The notes beneath the pieces were generated by a model. It worked only from the letters and a program-made list of their open reading frames with translations. It was not told where the DNA came from and did not search any database. A stretch of 64,000 bases of DNA from CAIVAT01 sp038212325. GTDB lineage: Bacteria > Bacteroidota > Bacteroidia > Bacteroidales > FEN-979. The stretch is taken from contig JBBQUQ010000001.1 of assembly GCA_038212325.1 (NCBI GenBank), positions 15,230-79,229 on the forward strand. Direction: 5' to 3'. This document shows, piece after piece, positions 1 to 9,141 of the stretch. The position numbers were made by a program, and so were the translations under genes. How positions within the stretch are numbered: position 1 is the stretch's first letter; each line of letters opens with the position of its first letter.

Positions 1-971
1 ACTTTTTTGTTGTAATACCAGTAATCCTGCGATTTAAACAGGTGCCGGCCATATTTCTCCACAATGTTGATGTAGTAGCTGTCGGCAATCACCAGGGCCG
101 CCAGGGAAGCGGTTTTCGAGGTGTCGAATGAAATTGCCGGGTAACCGCCCGCGGTCGGTTTGAGAGGACATGCAAGGTTCAGCAACTCCCCAATGTCGTT
201 GTCGGTGCCGACCGGCGTTGGAGAGCTGATGATTTTGCCCGTCACAAACCCGGGAACAATCTGACCTGTCGCTGCTTCTATGGTCTTCCGGAGGGTATCC
301 ACCGCATATGGCACACCGTAAATGCTCCAGTGCATGCCGTATCGCGGAAAAAGAGGATATCGCGACGTATCTTTCATCTGAAGGAACCAACTGTTCAGAT
401 CGAGGAAAGGGATTCCCAGGTCGCGGCAATGCTGCACAAAATAGTCGTAATTCGTTACGGTACGCTTAACCGGGTGAAAACGGGCGGGAATGAATTCAGG
501 ATAAAAACTCGCTTTGCCGGGCTCAAAAACAAGCAGCAGGGGAATATGATGCGCCTTCAGGCTGTCCATCACATTCTGCAGGCGCGACAGTTTCCTGTCG
601 ATGACCGACTTCCCGATGTAATAATCACCGGTATATTCATGAATGTAATCCTCCTCGTACAAGTACCGGTGCTTTCCCTGGATGAATCCTTCGGCATGGA
701 TCATCCGGAAGAGGCTGTAGTCAAATTGGTTGCTGAGGCGGATGAGCGAATTGCGGAAACCTGCGCCGGCATTGATGCGCCGGGTGAATTCATCCTGGAA
801 ACCGGCAGAAAACCACCTTCGCCAGGTAAACAGCTTCAGCGAAGGAGGTTCAGCCTTTGTGTAGAAGCCCTTCAACCGGGGTTCTTTGATAACGTTAACC
901 GCCAACTGCAGGGCTGGTGCAGAAAGTATAACAAGGATCAGTACAACAAGTATGATCTTTGACGTTCGCAT
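1..971 (-). CDS. AlgJ/AlgX-like (SGNH-fold) polysaccharide acetylation protein, 3' end cut by window edge
   Basis: About 323 residues are visible; the C-terminus lies beyond the left edge. An N-terminal hydrophobic segment (about residues 5-25) acts as a membrane anchor or signal, followed by a periplasmic-type domain. It is a clear paralogue of the protein at 4499-5797: YGMHWSIYG (His214) and ADSYY (Asp297, Ser298) match SGAHWSCYG and SDSYY there. AlgJ/AlgX-family proteins work with an MBOAT acyltransferase in exopolysaccharide O-acetylation, and an MBOAT gene lies two genes upstream, so a role in acylating a surface glycan is inferred. The Asp of the usual DxHW motif is Gly here. I chose ATG 971; the frame stays open upstream, so a GTG start near 1001 or 1019 is possible. 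Confidence 0.72.
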   Translation of the reverse strand, partial: MRTSKIILVVLILVILSAPALQLAVNVIKEPRLKGFYTKAEPPSLKLFTWRRWFSAGFQDEFTRRINAGAGFRNSLIRLSNQFDYSLFRMIHAEGFIQGKHRYLYEEDYIHEYTGDYYIGKSVIDRKLSRLQNVMDSLKAHHIPLLLVFEPGKASFYPEFIPARFHPVKRTVTNYDYFVQHCRDLGIPFLDLNSWFLQMKDTSRYPLFPRYGMHWSIYGVPYAVDTLRKTIEAATGQIVPGFVTGKIISSPTPVGTDNDIGELLNLACPLKPTAGGYPAISFDTSKTASLAALVIADSYYINIVEKYGRHLFKSQDYWYYNKK

Positions 972-1036
972 AAACCCGGGAAGGTTGTTGAATTCTCTCA
1001 CAAAGTTAAAATATTTCACTGCCCGCCTGTTTTCCG

Positions 1037-2977
1037 TTAAAGGTAAAACACCTCCAGGCTGGTATTGATAAAATTTGACACATGAATGCTTTCTATGATC
1101 ATCGGCGGACCTTCGATGGTGAAAATTGTTGCAGGGTCGTTCAATTTCAGGTTATAGACCACAAATTCCACATATTCGCCGGGATCAAATTCGCCATGAA
1201 TGTGGTTTATTTTCAACTTGTTTTTCTCAAGCGGGTTAACCGGCTTTACTTTTAAGGTAACCGTAAAGTACTTGTACTTCGAATAGTACTCAACCAGTAT
1301 TTTTTCGGAAACAGAATCGATCCGGGTATCGTTTGCGCCGGGCTGCTTCAACTGAGCGATGGCCAGCAGGGCATCGTCCGATTTATCAGCCTGGTTGTAC
1401 ATGATCCGATAGCAGGGTTGCTGCGATTGTTTCGCCTGGCTCAGGAAAGCGCTGTCATTATAAAAAATGAACTGTGAAATGCCGGATTTGGCGGCAACGT
1501 AATGACTCCATTCAAAGTTCTGTACCGTCAACCCACTGGCCTGGGTCGACGGATTATACCACAAATCTGCTCCGTACATCAGCGATGGCTGCGGAATGAT
1601 TTTAAATTTATCCGACTTCACCATTTCATCCATCGCATATAACCGGGTGCTGGCACGGTCAATGTCGCGGGTCACATAATAATTCGAAAAATCGGTGAGA
1701 AAGCTGCACAGAACAAATCCGGCGGAAAGCACCAGCGCTGTTGCATGCCGCACGAGGGTGAAGGTTCCGGTAAAATTAAGCAAAAATGCCGTCAGGAGGG
1801 TGAGGAAAAGCACCACCCCGAACAAGGAAAAGAAGGTGGTTACATATCCCAGCATGTTTTGGGTTGTTACGTAAAAAGTGTATTTCACCGTTAATGCCAG
1901 GGGGATATGGGGGAAAAAGGTCATCATTGCTGCGAGTAAAGCCCCGGCCAGCAATGTTCTCCAGGCGATTTTCGGCATCCTGACCAGCAGGTACCAGCTC
2001 ATGCCGAAAACCAGGACGCCCTTGACGATCCATTCGACCCGGGCACGGGCAACGAGGTACGGTACGATGTTATGATAGCCGCCGATCATCTCGGATGTTT
2101 TCGCGAACAGGTCGTGGGTTGCATCATAAACCGTCAATGGGATCGCGGTGTACGATAATTTCCATAAAACAGTGAAAAATGAGTTAAGGATCGTGGCGGT
2201 GTCGGCCATCTTATTCCCTTCATAACGCGTCGGGTGGGCATGGCTGTAGAGGATATACACGGTTAAATAAGAGATCGCGACTACCAGGAAAGGCAGGATT
2301 TGCCAGGCAACCTTCTTCACCAACGGCAACCCTCGGTTTCCGCCGGTGAAGCTGTTATAGATGACAGCAAGGAAGACGAACACGATAAACAGGATGTACA
2401 TCTCAAAAAACAGCAAGCCCAGGGCAAACAGCATGGCAGAGCCCGCCAGTGCCCAATAATTTTTCGTTCGCTGAAAACGATGAAGCAGCAGGTACGAGAG
2501 CAGGAGGATGGAGAACGAAAAAGAAAAGAAAAACGGGTAGTTGACAAACAGGCTGGTATGACGCGAAACCTGCGCCGTTACAAAAAACAACATCACGAAA
2601 AAGGCCGACAGATCCTTCGATTTTGTAAGGATCAGCACCACACGGTAAAACAGGCAGAGCGATACCAGGATAGGGACGACCTGGAATAGTTTTATCACGA
2701 AAATATTATCCCAGGCAAAAGGGATGCTTTGAATGGGAAGGGTGATGATGTATTGAAACCGGCCATGCATTTCGGCGAGGAGCACTGCATTTGTAAAAAC
2801 CTTGTCAAGCCGTGTCACCAGGTAGCTGGCCATGTCGTCGCCACACGCCAGTCCGGTGTTAAACAACGGGTAAACGGAAATGATCGCAATGGTGATGAAG
2901 GCAAGATAATAGAAAACGCTGGTGTTCCAGGTTATTTTGTCTTTGAGAAGAAACCGGCCTGCTTTTTTTATATCCAT
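1037..2977 (-). CDS. polytopic membrane protein, GT-C glycosyltransferase-like
   Basis: About 646 residues. A cytoplasmic start is followed by a first membrane segment (about residues 18-38), then a loop with GDDMAS, where GT-C enzymes carry acidic residues, then roughly ten more hydrophobic segments to about residue 430. A soluble C-terminal domain of about 200 residues follows. This layout is typical of GT-C lipid-linked-sugar glycosyltransferases, but no family-defining signature was recognised. The gene lies between the MBOAT gene and an AlgJ-like gene on the same strand, which supports a role in surface-glycan assembly. ATG 2977 was chosen over a TTG two codons earlier. Function is inferred from topology and context only. 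Confidence 0.62.
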   Translation of the reverse strand: MDIKKAGRFLLKDKITWNTSVFYYLAFITIAIISVYPLFNTGLACGDDMASYLVTRLDKVFTNAVLLAEMHGRFQYIITLPIQSIPFAWDNIFVIKLFQVVPILVSLCLFYRVVLILTKSKDLSAFFVMLFFVTAQVSRHTSLFVNYPFFFSFSFSILLLSYLLLHRFQRTKNYWALAGSAMLFALGLLFFEMYILFIVFVFLAVIYNSFTGGNRGLPLVKKVAWQILPFLVVAISYLTVYILYSHAHPTRYEGNKMADTATILNSFFTVLWKLSYTAIPLTVYDATHDLFAKTSEMIGGYHNIVPYLVARARVEWIVKGVLVFGMSWYLLVRMPKIAWRTLLAGALLAAMMTFFPHIPLALTVKYTFYVTTQNMLGYVTTFFSLFGVVLFLTLLTAFLLNFTGTFTLVRHATALVLSAGFVLCSFLTDFSNYYVTRDIDRASTRLYAMDEMVKSDKFKIIPQPSLMYGADLWYNPSTQASGLTVQNFEWSHYVAAKSGISQFIFYNDSAFLSQAKQSQQPCYRIMYNQADKSDDALLAIAQLKQPGANDTRIDSVSEKILVEYYSKYKYFTVTLKVKPVNPLEKNKLKINHIHGEFDPGEYVEFVVYNLKLNDPATIFTIEGPPMIIESIHVSNFINTSLEVFYL

Positions 2978-3037
2978 GATCAAATTGGTTTAATTTCAGG
3001 TTTTAAAAATCGTTGGATTCATTCATTCCATATACGG

Positions 3038-4495
3038 TTAAAACCTGAAATAGATGAACGGACTGAATCCGGAGGAGGTGATGGTTGCCTCGCCAAGGAT
3101 GAACAGTAAAATTGCGATCACAGCGCATGCGATCATCAGACCTTTTCCCGGGTTGAAATAGAGCTTCCCGATCCATGATTCCACCTTTTTGAACCCGCCC
3201 CAGAACGAGAATAAGACGGCGATCGCCATCATGGTCCAGAATTTCGGGTTCAGCCAAACATCGCTCTCTCCTCCCTGGAAGGTAAACAGCCGGCGGATGA
3301 AAAACCAGGCTTCATCGATGGTTGCCGACCGGAAAATCAGCCAGCCGATCATCAGCAGGAAAAAGGTGAGTGCAATAGATGGCACTTTGCCTGCTTTTTT
3401 CAGGTATTTGAGCAGGAAGAGCCTGTCGGCGATGATGAAAACCCCCATGTACGCGCCCCAGATGATGAAGGTCCAGGCAGCCCCATGCCAGAAACCACAC
3501 AGTAGAAAAGTTATGGTGGTGGCAATGAGGTAGATCACCTTATCGGCACGAAGTCCCAGGTATCGCTCCCTGGGAAGCTTGCGCGAAGTGGCATAGGCCA
3601 GCGGGAGAAAAACATAGTCGCGGAACCACAGAGACAGGGTCATGTGCCACCGGCGCCAGAATTCGGTGATGCTTTGCGAAACATAGGGGGAGTTGAAATT
3701 TTCGGGCAGTCTGAATCCCAGCATCCGTGCAAGCCCGATGGCCATATCGGTGTAGCCGGAGAAGTCAAAATAGATCTGGAAGGTAAAGGCCACGGCTCCG
3801 ATCCAGGCCATGCTGGTTGACAATTCGGCGGAGGAGAGCTGAAATATCTCATTGACTGTAACACCCAGCACGTCAGCGATCAGTACTTTTTTCGACAGCC
3901 CGATGATGAAACGGAAAAAACCGGTCAGCCGGAAGTCGAGCGTCTCCTGCTCCGACCGGTCGGCGATCTGCGATGCGATTTGCCCGGGCCTCACAATCGG
4001 CCCGGATAACAGTTGTGGAAACATGAAAATATACAGTGCGTAATCCTGCAATTTTTCAAAAACCGGATACTGCTTTTTATACACATCGAAGGTGTAGGCC
4101 AGTTTCTGAAAGGTAATGAAGGAGATCCCTACCGGCAGGGCAATCTTCGTCCATCCGGCAGGTTTTGATCCGAAAACACCGAGGAGCGTGTCAAACTGGT
4201 CGACAAAGAAATTCATATATTTAAAATAGAGGAGCAGCGCCAGGTTCATCAGCACAGAAAGCCAGAACAATATCCTGCGCGCCGAACCGGTTTTCAGGGT
4301 CATCCGGCGGATGATTAAAAAATCAATGACGACCGATCCCGCCACGATAAAAACGAATTTCGGAGCTCCCCAGGCGTAGAAGAGGAGGCTGGCAATAAGG
4401 AGAAAGCCGTTTTTGTAACTGCGGTCGATCAGGAAATAAACAATCAGGATGAACGGAAGGAAGTATAGCAAAAATAAGCTGCTGTTGAATATCAT
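3038..4495 (-). CDS. MBOAT family membrane-bound O-acyltransferase (AlgI/DltB-like)
   Basis: 485 residues with about ten to twelve membrane segments. The family signature is clear: a conserved region near TDMAIGLARMLGF, then TEFWRRWHMTLSLWFRDYV, then the invariant active-site histidine in GFWHGAAWT (His337; AlgI has His322). MBOAT proteins of this group move an acyl group, usually acetyl, across the inner membrane for esterification of an exported polysaccharide or teichoic acid. Only 3 bp separate its start from the stop of the upstream AlgJ-like gene, so the two are probably translated as a pair, matching the AlgI/AlgJ arrangement. The identity of the acylated polymer cannot be read from the sequence. 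Confidence 0.93.
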   Translation of the reverse strand: MIFNSSLFLLYFLPFILIVYFLIDRSYKNGFLLIASLLFYAWGAPKFVFIVAGSVVIDFLIIRRMTLKTGSARRILFWLSVLMNLALLLYFKYMNFFVDQFDTLLGVFGSKPAGWTKIALPVGISFITFQKLAYTFDVYKKQYPVFEKLQDYALYIFMFPQLLSGPIVRPGQIASQIADRSEQETLDFRLTGFFRFIIGLSKKVLIADVLGVTVNEIFQLSSAELSTSMAWIGAVAFTFQIYFDFSGYTDMAIGLARMLGFRLPENFNSPYVSQSITEFWRRWHMTLSLWFRDYVFLPLAYATSRKLPRERYLGLRADKVIYLIATTITFLLCGFWHGAAWTFIIWGAYMGVFIIADRLFLLKYLKKAGKVPSIALTFFLLMIGWLIFRSATIDEAWFFIRRLFTFQGGESDVWLNPKFWTMMAIAVLFSFWGGFKKVESWIGKLYFNPGKGLMIACAVIAILLFILGEATITSSGFSPFIYFRF

Positions 4496-4498
4496 AGG

Positions 4499-5797
4499 CT
4501 ACCTGAATTTTGACAAGCGTTTCAACTCATTATTGTACAAATATATCGCATCGTTCCTTACCATGGCATCCAGCGGAAGATTCTGCTCCTTCGCCTTTTT
4601 TTTCATCTCCTCCATCCATCCCGGGCTCATCCTGAAGTTCTCCTCGATCATCCTGATCCTCGTCTTTCCGGGATAATATTGCTCGTAAGCCCTGTCGACA
4701 AATCCATAACCGATGTTGCCATAACCGGCATTGGTCTGCATCAGAATCACCACCTCCTGCCGGTCGAGTGCGCTGTCGAGGTTGATCCGGGCAGTATTTG
4801 TCGGCCTGGTATTCTGATCGGGATAAACCTCCTTGTCGTAATACCACATATCCTCCCGCAGGAACGTGTTTTTGATGATCCCGTTAAAATGCCAATACCA
4901 GTAATAGCTGTCGCTGACAAACAGTACGGCGGGTTTCGGGGCATCGCCGGCATAGGTGTGATGAAAAACAGGGTAGGTCATCTGCGGCACCGGGTTCTTC
5001 CAAACCAGGTTCAGCACGCGGTCCATGTCGTCGTCCTCCTTGCGGGCTTCAGGTTCAAGCATCAGGCTGTCGAGCACCATGTGGGGAAGTTCCCGGTTCA
5101 GGCTCTTTTCGAGATACCTGATGAGGGAATCGGCGCCTAAGTAAGCCCCGTAGCAACTCCAGTGCGCCCCGCTGAATGGGTAGAGGTTGTGACGGGAAGT
5201 GTCTTTCAGTTGCACAAGCCATGTGTTAAAATCGATCAGGTTGACCCCCGCATCTTTGAGCTTGCGCGAATAATAATCGTTATTTGTGGGTCCCCGCCCT
5301 CCTTCGAGAAAGCGGTCGGGAATGCTTTCGGGATAGTAAAAGCCTTTCCCAGGTGCCAGGATCACCAGGAGATGTATCTTCTTTTTTGTCCAGAAGTAAT
5401 CCTGGAGATACTTGATGCGGGAAACCTTGTCGTCGAGAAACCTGGTGCCTGCGAAATCCCTGCCCAGGCATGCATCAATATGGGAATCGATTTGCATGAT
5501 ACCGTTCTTTCCAACAACAATGCGGGCCGCATGCGGAAGAGAAAACAACGTGTAATCGACCTGGTTGAATATCCTTGTGAATGCATTGTGGAACCCGACT
5601 GTCAGGTCGAGGTGCGGGGTAATTTTAGCCTGGTACTCGCCATTCCTGAGGTCTGCCATGCTGAATTCCGGCCGCTGCCGTTCTTCAAAATAACCTTCAA
5701 GCGGCCTGTCGGGAAAGATGGTAAGCACCTTTTGCACCGTAGGAAAAGCGAGCACCACCATGATCAAAAAAAAGATTGTGCTTTTTATCCACATCAT
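4499..5797 (-). CDS. AlgJ/AlgX-like (SGNH-fold) periplasmic acetylation partner
   Basis: About 432 residues from the preferred ATG at 5797 (a second ATG at 5794). The longer frame to 5851 would put a polar tail before the membrane anchor and is disfavoured. Residues about 4-22 form a hydrophobic anchor; the rest is predicted periplasmic. SGAHWSCYG (His212) and FVSDSYYW (Asp296, Ser297) correspond to the His and nucleophile-Ser regions of AlgJ/AlgX acetyltransferases, but the Asp of DxHW is Gly. It directly precedes the MBOAT gene and is paralogous to the truncated gene at 1-971. The role is inferred: accepting acyl groups from the MBOAT protein and placing them on an exported glycan. Confidence 0.8.
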   Translation of the reverse strand: MMWIKSTIFFLIMVVLAFPTVQKVLTIFPDRPLEGYFEERQRPEFSMADLRNGEYQAKITPHLDLTVGFHNAFTRIFNQVDYTLFSLPHAARIVVGKNGIMQIDSHIDACLGRDFAGTRFLDDKVSRIKYLQDYFWTKKKIHLLVILAPGKGFYYPESIPDRFLEGGRGPTNNDYYSRKLKDAGVNLIDFNTWLVQLKDTSRHNLYPFSGAHWSCYGAYLGADSLIRYLEKSLNRELPHMVLDSLMLEPEARKEDDDMDRVLNLVWKNPVPQMTYPVFHHTYAGDAPKPAVLFVSDSYYWYWHFNGIIKNTFLREDMWYYDKEVYPDQNTRPTNTARINLDSALDRQEVVILMQTNAGYGNIGYGFVDRAYEQYYPGKTRIRMIEENFRMSPGWMEEMKKKAKEQNLPLDAMVRNDAIYLYNNELKRLSKFR

Positions 5798-5874
5798 CAG
5801 GCAACCATTAGTCAATCGCAGTAAAAAGGAGGATTTGCAGAACGCCGGCAAAGGTAGTATTTTTCAACAGAATC

Positions 5875-7659
5875 TCAATGCCACCCATAGCGGTAACTCA
5901 GTTGCAAATCATCCATGTATAAGCTGGCTTGCCTCGGGTTGCGGATGAAAAGGTCGATCTGCAGGCTTGAATCGTTTACATCGGGAATGATGAAGGTTTT
6001 TCGCACCTCAAACCAGGTTCCCTGGCTTCCTTCCACCTTGTCGAGTGGCTGTTCGTCGCCGAAAAGGGTTTTGTTCCCCTTGGCAACGGAGTATCCAAGC
6101 GATGCGCCGGTTGGCTTGCCGCTGTTTTTTAACATCCACACTGCCACTTCGATGGTTTTCGGATATGGATAGCCGAACAGGTCGGTATTGATCGAATAGA
6201 GCGGGGTGATCCCTCCTTTCTCATTGGCAGCAATGCTGTATTGCCCCGAATGGGTAAAAATGGCCGAAGGCTTCTTTACCGGTGACAGCGCAAGGTTTTC
6301 AAAATCATTTTTATACGAGCCCATCCTGTGCAGCGGTGAAACAACCCCGGAGCGTTCGAACGAGCGCCGGAAGTGGTCCCAATCCCAGGTTGAACCATAA
6401 TAGCACCGCTCGAAACGGTAGAGGGCAACGGTATAGCGGATGTTGGAATAAGCCAGTAAAAAAAGAAGGAACAGCATGATGGTTTTCACCAGGAACAGCC
6501 GGTGGCCGAACACCCAGGTTGCCAGCCACCCGAATGGCACAGCAATGATCGCGTAATACTCGATGAATGAACGCTGGCCATAGCTGCACCCGAAGTACCA
6601 CATTTTCCATGAGGCAAAAACCAGGGTGATCAGCAGGAAAACCGATGCAATTAGCCAGCCGTTTAACCTCCTTTGAAAAATCATCATCGCGATCCCGGCC
6701 AGGAAGAACAGAACCAGCGGCGTGTAGGTGAGCAGCCCGTTCACCGGGGAAAAAAGCACTTCGGCCACCGCAGGATGGCCCAGGTTGGTGAATCCTTCAT
6801 TACTATAAGAAAAATAGAGCCATTTTCCCGACAGGTATTTCCAGTAGATCATCTGCGGAAGAAAAATAAGGAACAGGATTGCAAGGAAGGCCAGGAGACG
6901 CGACGGTTTCAGGAATTGCCTGGTGCGTTTCAGCCATTCGGCAGGGCCGGCAGCATCCCAGGTAAAGAACAGCAGTCCCAGGACGATGCTGGTGGGCCTG
7001 ACCAGGATGGCCAATGACAGGATCACGCTGATCAGCAAAAAGTACTTGTATGTTGGCGAAGCATGGTATCGCTTCAAGGCAAACAGAAAAAGAGCGAATA
7101 GAAAAAACGAATAAACATGCGACATCATGCCGTCGATGAGCGAATAGTAAAACAGGTTGGTCCCCAGGAATATCATGGTGACGACAAAAAAGCTGACAGC
7201 AGGCCGGAAATAGTGGTCGAGGAATCTTTTCAGGAACCAGAGCCCCAGCAACAGGTATACAATGGCGGCAAGGCTCATCATCCGCATGTAGAGCATGGAA
7301 AAACCGCTTTCGCTGTTGAGGCCGGCTATGCGCGAAACCAGTTCGGAGGCGAAAAAGAACGGCGATGCCAGCAAGGCAACGCCATAGGTGTATTTTGTAT
7401 CGAGCTTGTTTTTCAGGGTATCTGTGCTGAAACCTCCGCCCGTGCGGATGTCGAGGTCGGCCGGCATCTTATGTGTATCGAACCGGTAAAAAAAGGTGGC
7501 AGGAAGATAAATGTAATACCCTGCCCGGTCGGACCATAGTTCGCTGCGATCGGAAAACCGTGTTGCATCCTTGTGGAAATACCAGGAAAGCGCCAGTGAG
7601 ACACAAAACAGCACATAAAAAAACCACTGCTGCCCCAGACTATTTCGCCATTTTACCAT
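5875..7659 (-). CDS. GT-C-like membrane glycosyltransferase with C-terminal beta-sandwich domain
   Basis: 594 residues. A first membrane segment (about 13-28) is followed by a periplasmic loop with SDRAGYYIYLP, then about ten membrane segments up to about residue 420. The soluble tail (about 440-594) looks like a beta-sandwich and ends in SLYMDDLQLSY, similar in style to carbohydrate-binding modules. The GT-C/PMT-like layout suggests a transferase using a polyprenyl-phosphate sugar; substrate unknown. The first four residues, MVKW, are encoded by a copy of the dispersed 8-bp repeat, so the start codon itself lies in repeat DNA. The next ATG alternatives are far inside, so 7659 is kept. It shares the operon with the GT2 enzyme that could make its donor. 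Confidence 0.68.
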   Translation of the reverse strand: MVKWRNSLGQQWFFYVLFCVSLALSWYFHKDATRFSDRSELWSDRAGYYIYLPATFFYRFDTHKMPADLDIRTGGGFSTDTLKNKLDTKYTYGVALLASPFFFASELVSRIAGLNSESGFSMLYMRMMSLAAIVYLLLGLWFLKRFLDHYFRPAVSFFVVTMIFLGTNLFYYSLIDGMMSHVYSFFLFALFLFALKRYHASPTYKYFLLISVILSLAILVRPTSIVLGLLFFTWDAAGPAEWLKRTRQFLKPSRLLAFLAILFLIFLPQMIYWKYLSGKWLYFSYSNEGFTNLGHPAVAEVLFSPVNGLLTYTPLVLFFLAGIAMMIFQRRLNGWLIASVFLLITLVFASWKMWYFGCSYGQRSFIEYYAIIAVPFGWLATWVFGHRLFLVKTIMLFLLFLLAYSNIRYTVALYRFERCYYGSTWDWDHFRRSFERSGVVSPLHRMGSYKNDFENLALSPVKKPSAIFTHSGQYSIAANEKGGITPLYSINTDLFGYPYPKTIEVAVWMLKNSGKPTGASLGYSVAKGNKTLFGDEQPLDKVEGSQGTWFEVRKTFIIPDVNDSSLQIDLFIRNPRQASLYMDDLQLSYRYGWH

Positions 7660-7672
7660 TTTACCATTTTAT
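7643..7672. repeat. dispersed 8-bp repeat (CCATTTTA/CCATTTCG type), about 3 units
   Basis: The plus strand reads CGCCATTTTACCATTTTACC and continues to ATTTTA, with period 8. It spans the start codon of the membrane glycosyltransferase at 5875-7659 and abuts the stop of the 192-residue gene. The same unit recurs at four other places in the window. Confidence 0.85.
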
Positions 7673-8247
7673 TTGAAGCGTCCCCCCCCTTCATAACGTG
7701 TTACCTCCACACTGTCAACCAGCATCTCCCCCTTTCCCCGGTACCAGAAATAGGCCTGCAGCACATCCTCGCCATCAGGGGCCTGCGGTACGTGATAATC
7801 GTTGCTTACCCGGTTCCATTGGTTTGGTTCCAGGTTTTCATGTTCCAGCGCAACAAACATATACTTGAAATTGACTCCCTGGTGGTTGCAGGTAGCCACG
7901 AGGCTGCACTTTGCCTCCGACACCGGGCATGAGAACCATACCTTTCCGGTAACCCGGATCCACGAAGCGTCGGACGGATTGAGATCCTTGAATTTTATCC
8001 ATAGTCCGGGAGAAAACGCAACAGCCGGGCCCATTTTCAGCGGTTCAAGATCATAAAAAGCCAGACGATTTCCTTTATCTTCAAGGTGTGCCGGCAGATG
8101 TTCCCGCTCCGCCAGCGCCAACGGATCAATGATTTGATGCGTATCCCGGTAGTCAAGGTAATGGTTCACACATATGAAAATCCCCACCAGTAAAACTGCA
8201 GAAAATCCTGCAAACAAATTTCCCCGGAACAGACCCTTTTCACTCAT
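7669..8247 (-). CDS. membrane-anchored hypothetical protein of the polysaccharide cluster
   Basis: 192 residues. One N-terminal membrane segment (about residues 10-28) is followed by an extracytoplasmic domain of about 150 residues rich in beta-strand patterning, ending in KGEMLVDSVEVTRY. That ending resembles the C-terminal beta-sandwich of the neighbouring GT-C-like protein (SLYMDDLQLSY), so a carbohydrate-binding-like fold is possible. No family was recognised and no catalytic motif is visible. It lies between the GT2 and GT-C genes on the same strand. The 3' end runs to the edge of an 8-bp repeat array. Function unknown. Confidence 0.6.
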   Translation of the reverse strand: MSEKGLFRGNLFAGFSAVLLVGIFICVNHYLDYRDTHQIIDPLALAEREHLPAHLEDKGNRLAFYDLEPLKMGPAVAFSPGLWIKFKDLNPSDASWIRVTGKVWFSCPVSEAKCSLVATCNHQGVNFKYMFVALEHENLEPNQWNRVSNDYHVPQAPDGEDVLQAYFWYRGKGEMLVDSVEVTRYEGGGRFK

Positions 8248-8285
8248 AAAAACACACGTTATGGTAAATTCCTGCCCATCCGGAC

Positions 8286-8355
8286 CTGCATTGTATGCAT
8301 TGCCTGCATTACCTGCATTGCCTGCATTTTTGCATTACCTGCATTGCCTGCATTC
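8286..8355. repeat. tandem 9-bp repeat TGCATTGCC/TGCATTACC
   Basis: About seven near-identical 9-bp units (one is 8 bp long) fill most of the 112-bp gap between the GT2 stop codon and the start of the downstream 192-residue gene. The unit alternates TGCATTGCC and TGCATTACC. It has no start-stop structure of its own. It is one of several short repeat families found at gene junctions in this window. Confidence 0.85.
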
Positions 8356-8359
8356 CAAA

Positions 8360-9094
8360 CTATTTAAGGTATCTCCTGTCCCACACATTGTATTTCAGCA
8401 AGCACCATATCGCCCGGAAAGCATCCTTCATCCCGATTTTTTTTCCCTCCTCATAGGTTCGTCCGTAGTATGAAATGCCAACTTCGTAAATCCTGATTTT
8501 AGGAAATCTGGTGATCTTCGAGGTGACCTCAGGTTCAAACCCAAACCGCCTCTCCCTGAAGTATATCTTTTTCAGGATTTCGGCGCGGAAAAGCTTGTAG
8601 CAGGTCTCCATGTCGGTGAGATTCAGGTTCGTGAACATGTTGGATACAAACGTAAGGAACTTGTTGCCGATCGAGTGCCAGAAAAAGAGGATCCGGTGCG
8701 GCCTTCCCCCCATGAACCGTGAACCGTACACCACATCGGCAAAGCCGTCGAGGAGCGGTTTCAGCAAAATATTGTATTCGGCAGGATCGTATTCAAGATC
8801 GGCATCCTGGATGATGATAAAATCGCCGGTTGCCTCCTCGATGCCGCGATGCAGGGCAGCTCCTTTGCCCAGGTTCACCGGCTGGTTGAACAGCCTGATG
8901 TCGCTGGCCGGGTGCGCGGCAATATACCGTTCCACCACGCCGATGGTTTCGTCGCGGCTGAAATCATTGACAATGATGATCTCTTTCGTCACCGCTTCCA
9001 ACAATTCAACGGCAAGAACTTTATCGAGAATAAGGTGGATGGTTGCCGCCTCGTTGTAAGCGGGAATTAAGATGCTGAGCTTTCGGGATTCCAT
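8360..9094 (-). CDS. GT2 family glycosyltransferase, dolichyl/polyprenyl-phosphate sugar synthase-like
   Basis: 244 residues, the usual length for a soluble DPM1-like GT-A enzyme. Visible motifs are the nucleotide-binding start (SILIPAYNEA, residues about 7-16), IIVNDFSRDET, NLGKGAALHRG and the metal/donor motif QDADLEYDP. The C-terminal region has GFEPEVTSKI and VGISYYGR, standard for this subgroup. Such enzymes move a hexose from a nucleotide sugar to a polyprenyl phosphate on the cytoplasmic face. The product would be the donor for GT-C enzymes, two of which appear to be encoded downstream in the same direction. It has no C-terminal membrane helices. It is probably the first gene of the minus-strand polysaccharide cluster. 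Confidence 0.88.
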   Translation of the reverse strand: MESRKLSILIPAYNEAATIHLILDKVLAVELLEAVTKEIIIVNDFSRDETIGVVERYIAAHPASDIRLFNQPVNLGKGAALHRGIEEATGDFIIIQDADLEYDPAEYNILLKPLLDGFADVVYGSRFMGGRPHRILFFWHSIGNKFLTFVSNMFTNLNLTDMETCYKLFRAEILKKIYFRERRFGFEPEVTSKITRFPKIRIYEVGISYYGRTYEEGKKIGMKDAFRAIWCLLKYNVWDRRYLK

Positions 9095-9141
9095 ATAACC
9101 GGTTCAAAGGGCAAAAATAAGAGAAAATATCAAGGAATATG

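Noticed and set aside
330..962. 210-codon plus-strand frame at the left edge
   Set aside because: The minus-strand frame encodes a clear AlgJ-like protein paralogous to the one at 4499-5797; the plus frame is its antisense.
7643..7672. Repeat at the membrane-glycosyltransferase start taken as an operator
   Set aside because: The same unit occurs at unrelated gene ends and inside coding sequence, so a specific regulatory role is not supported.
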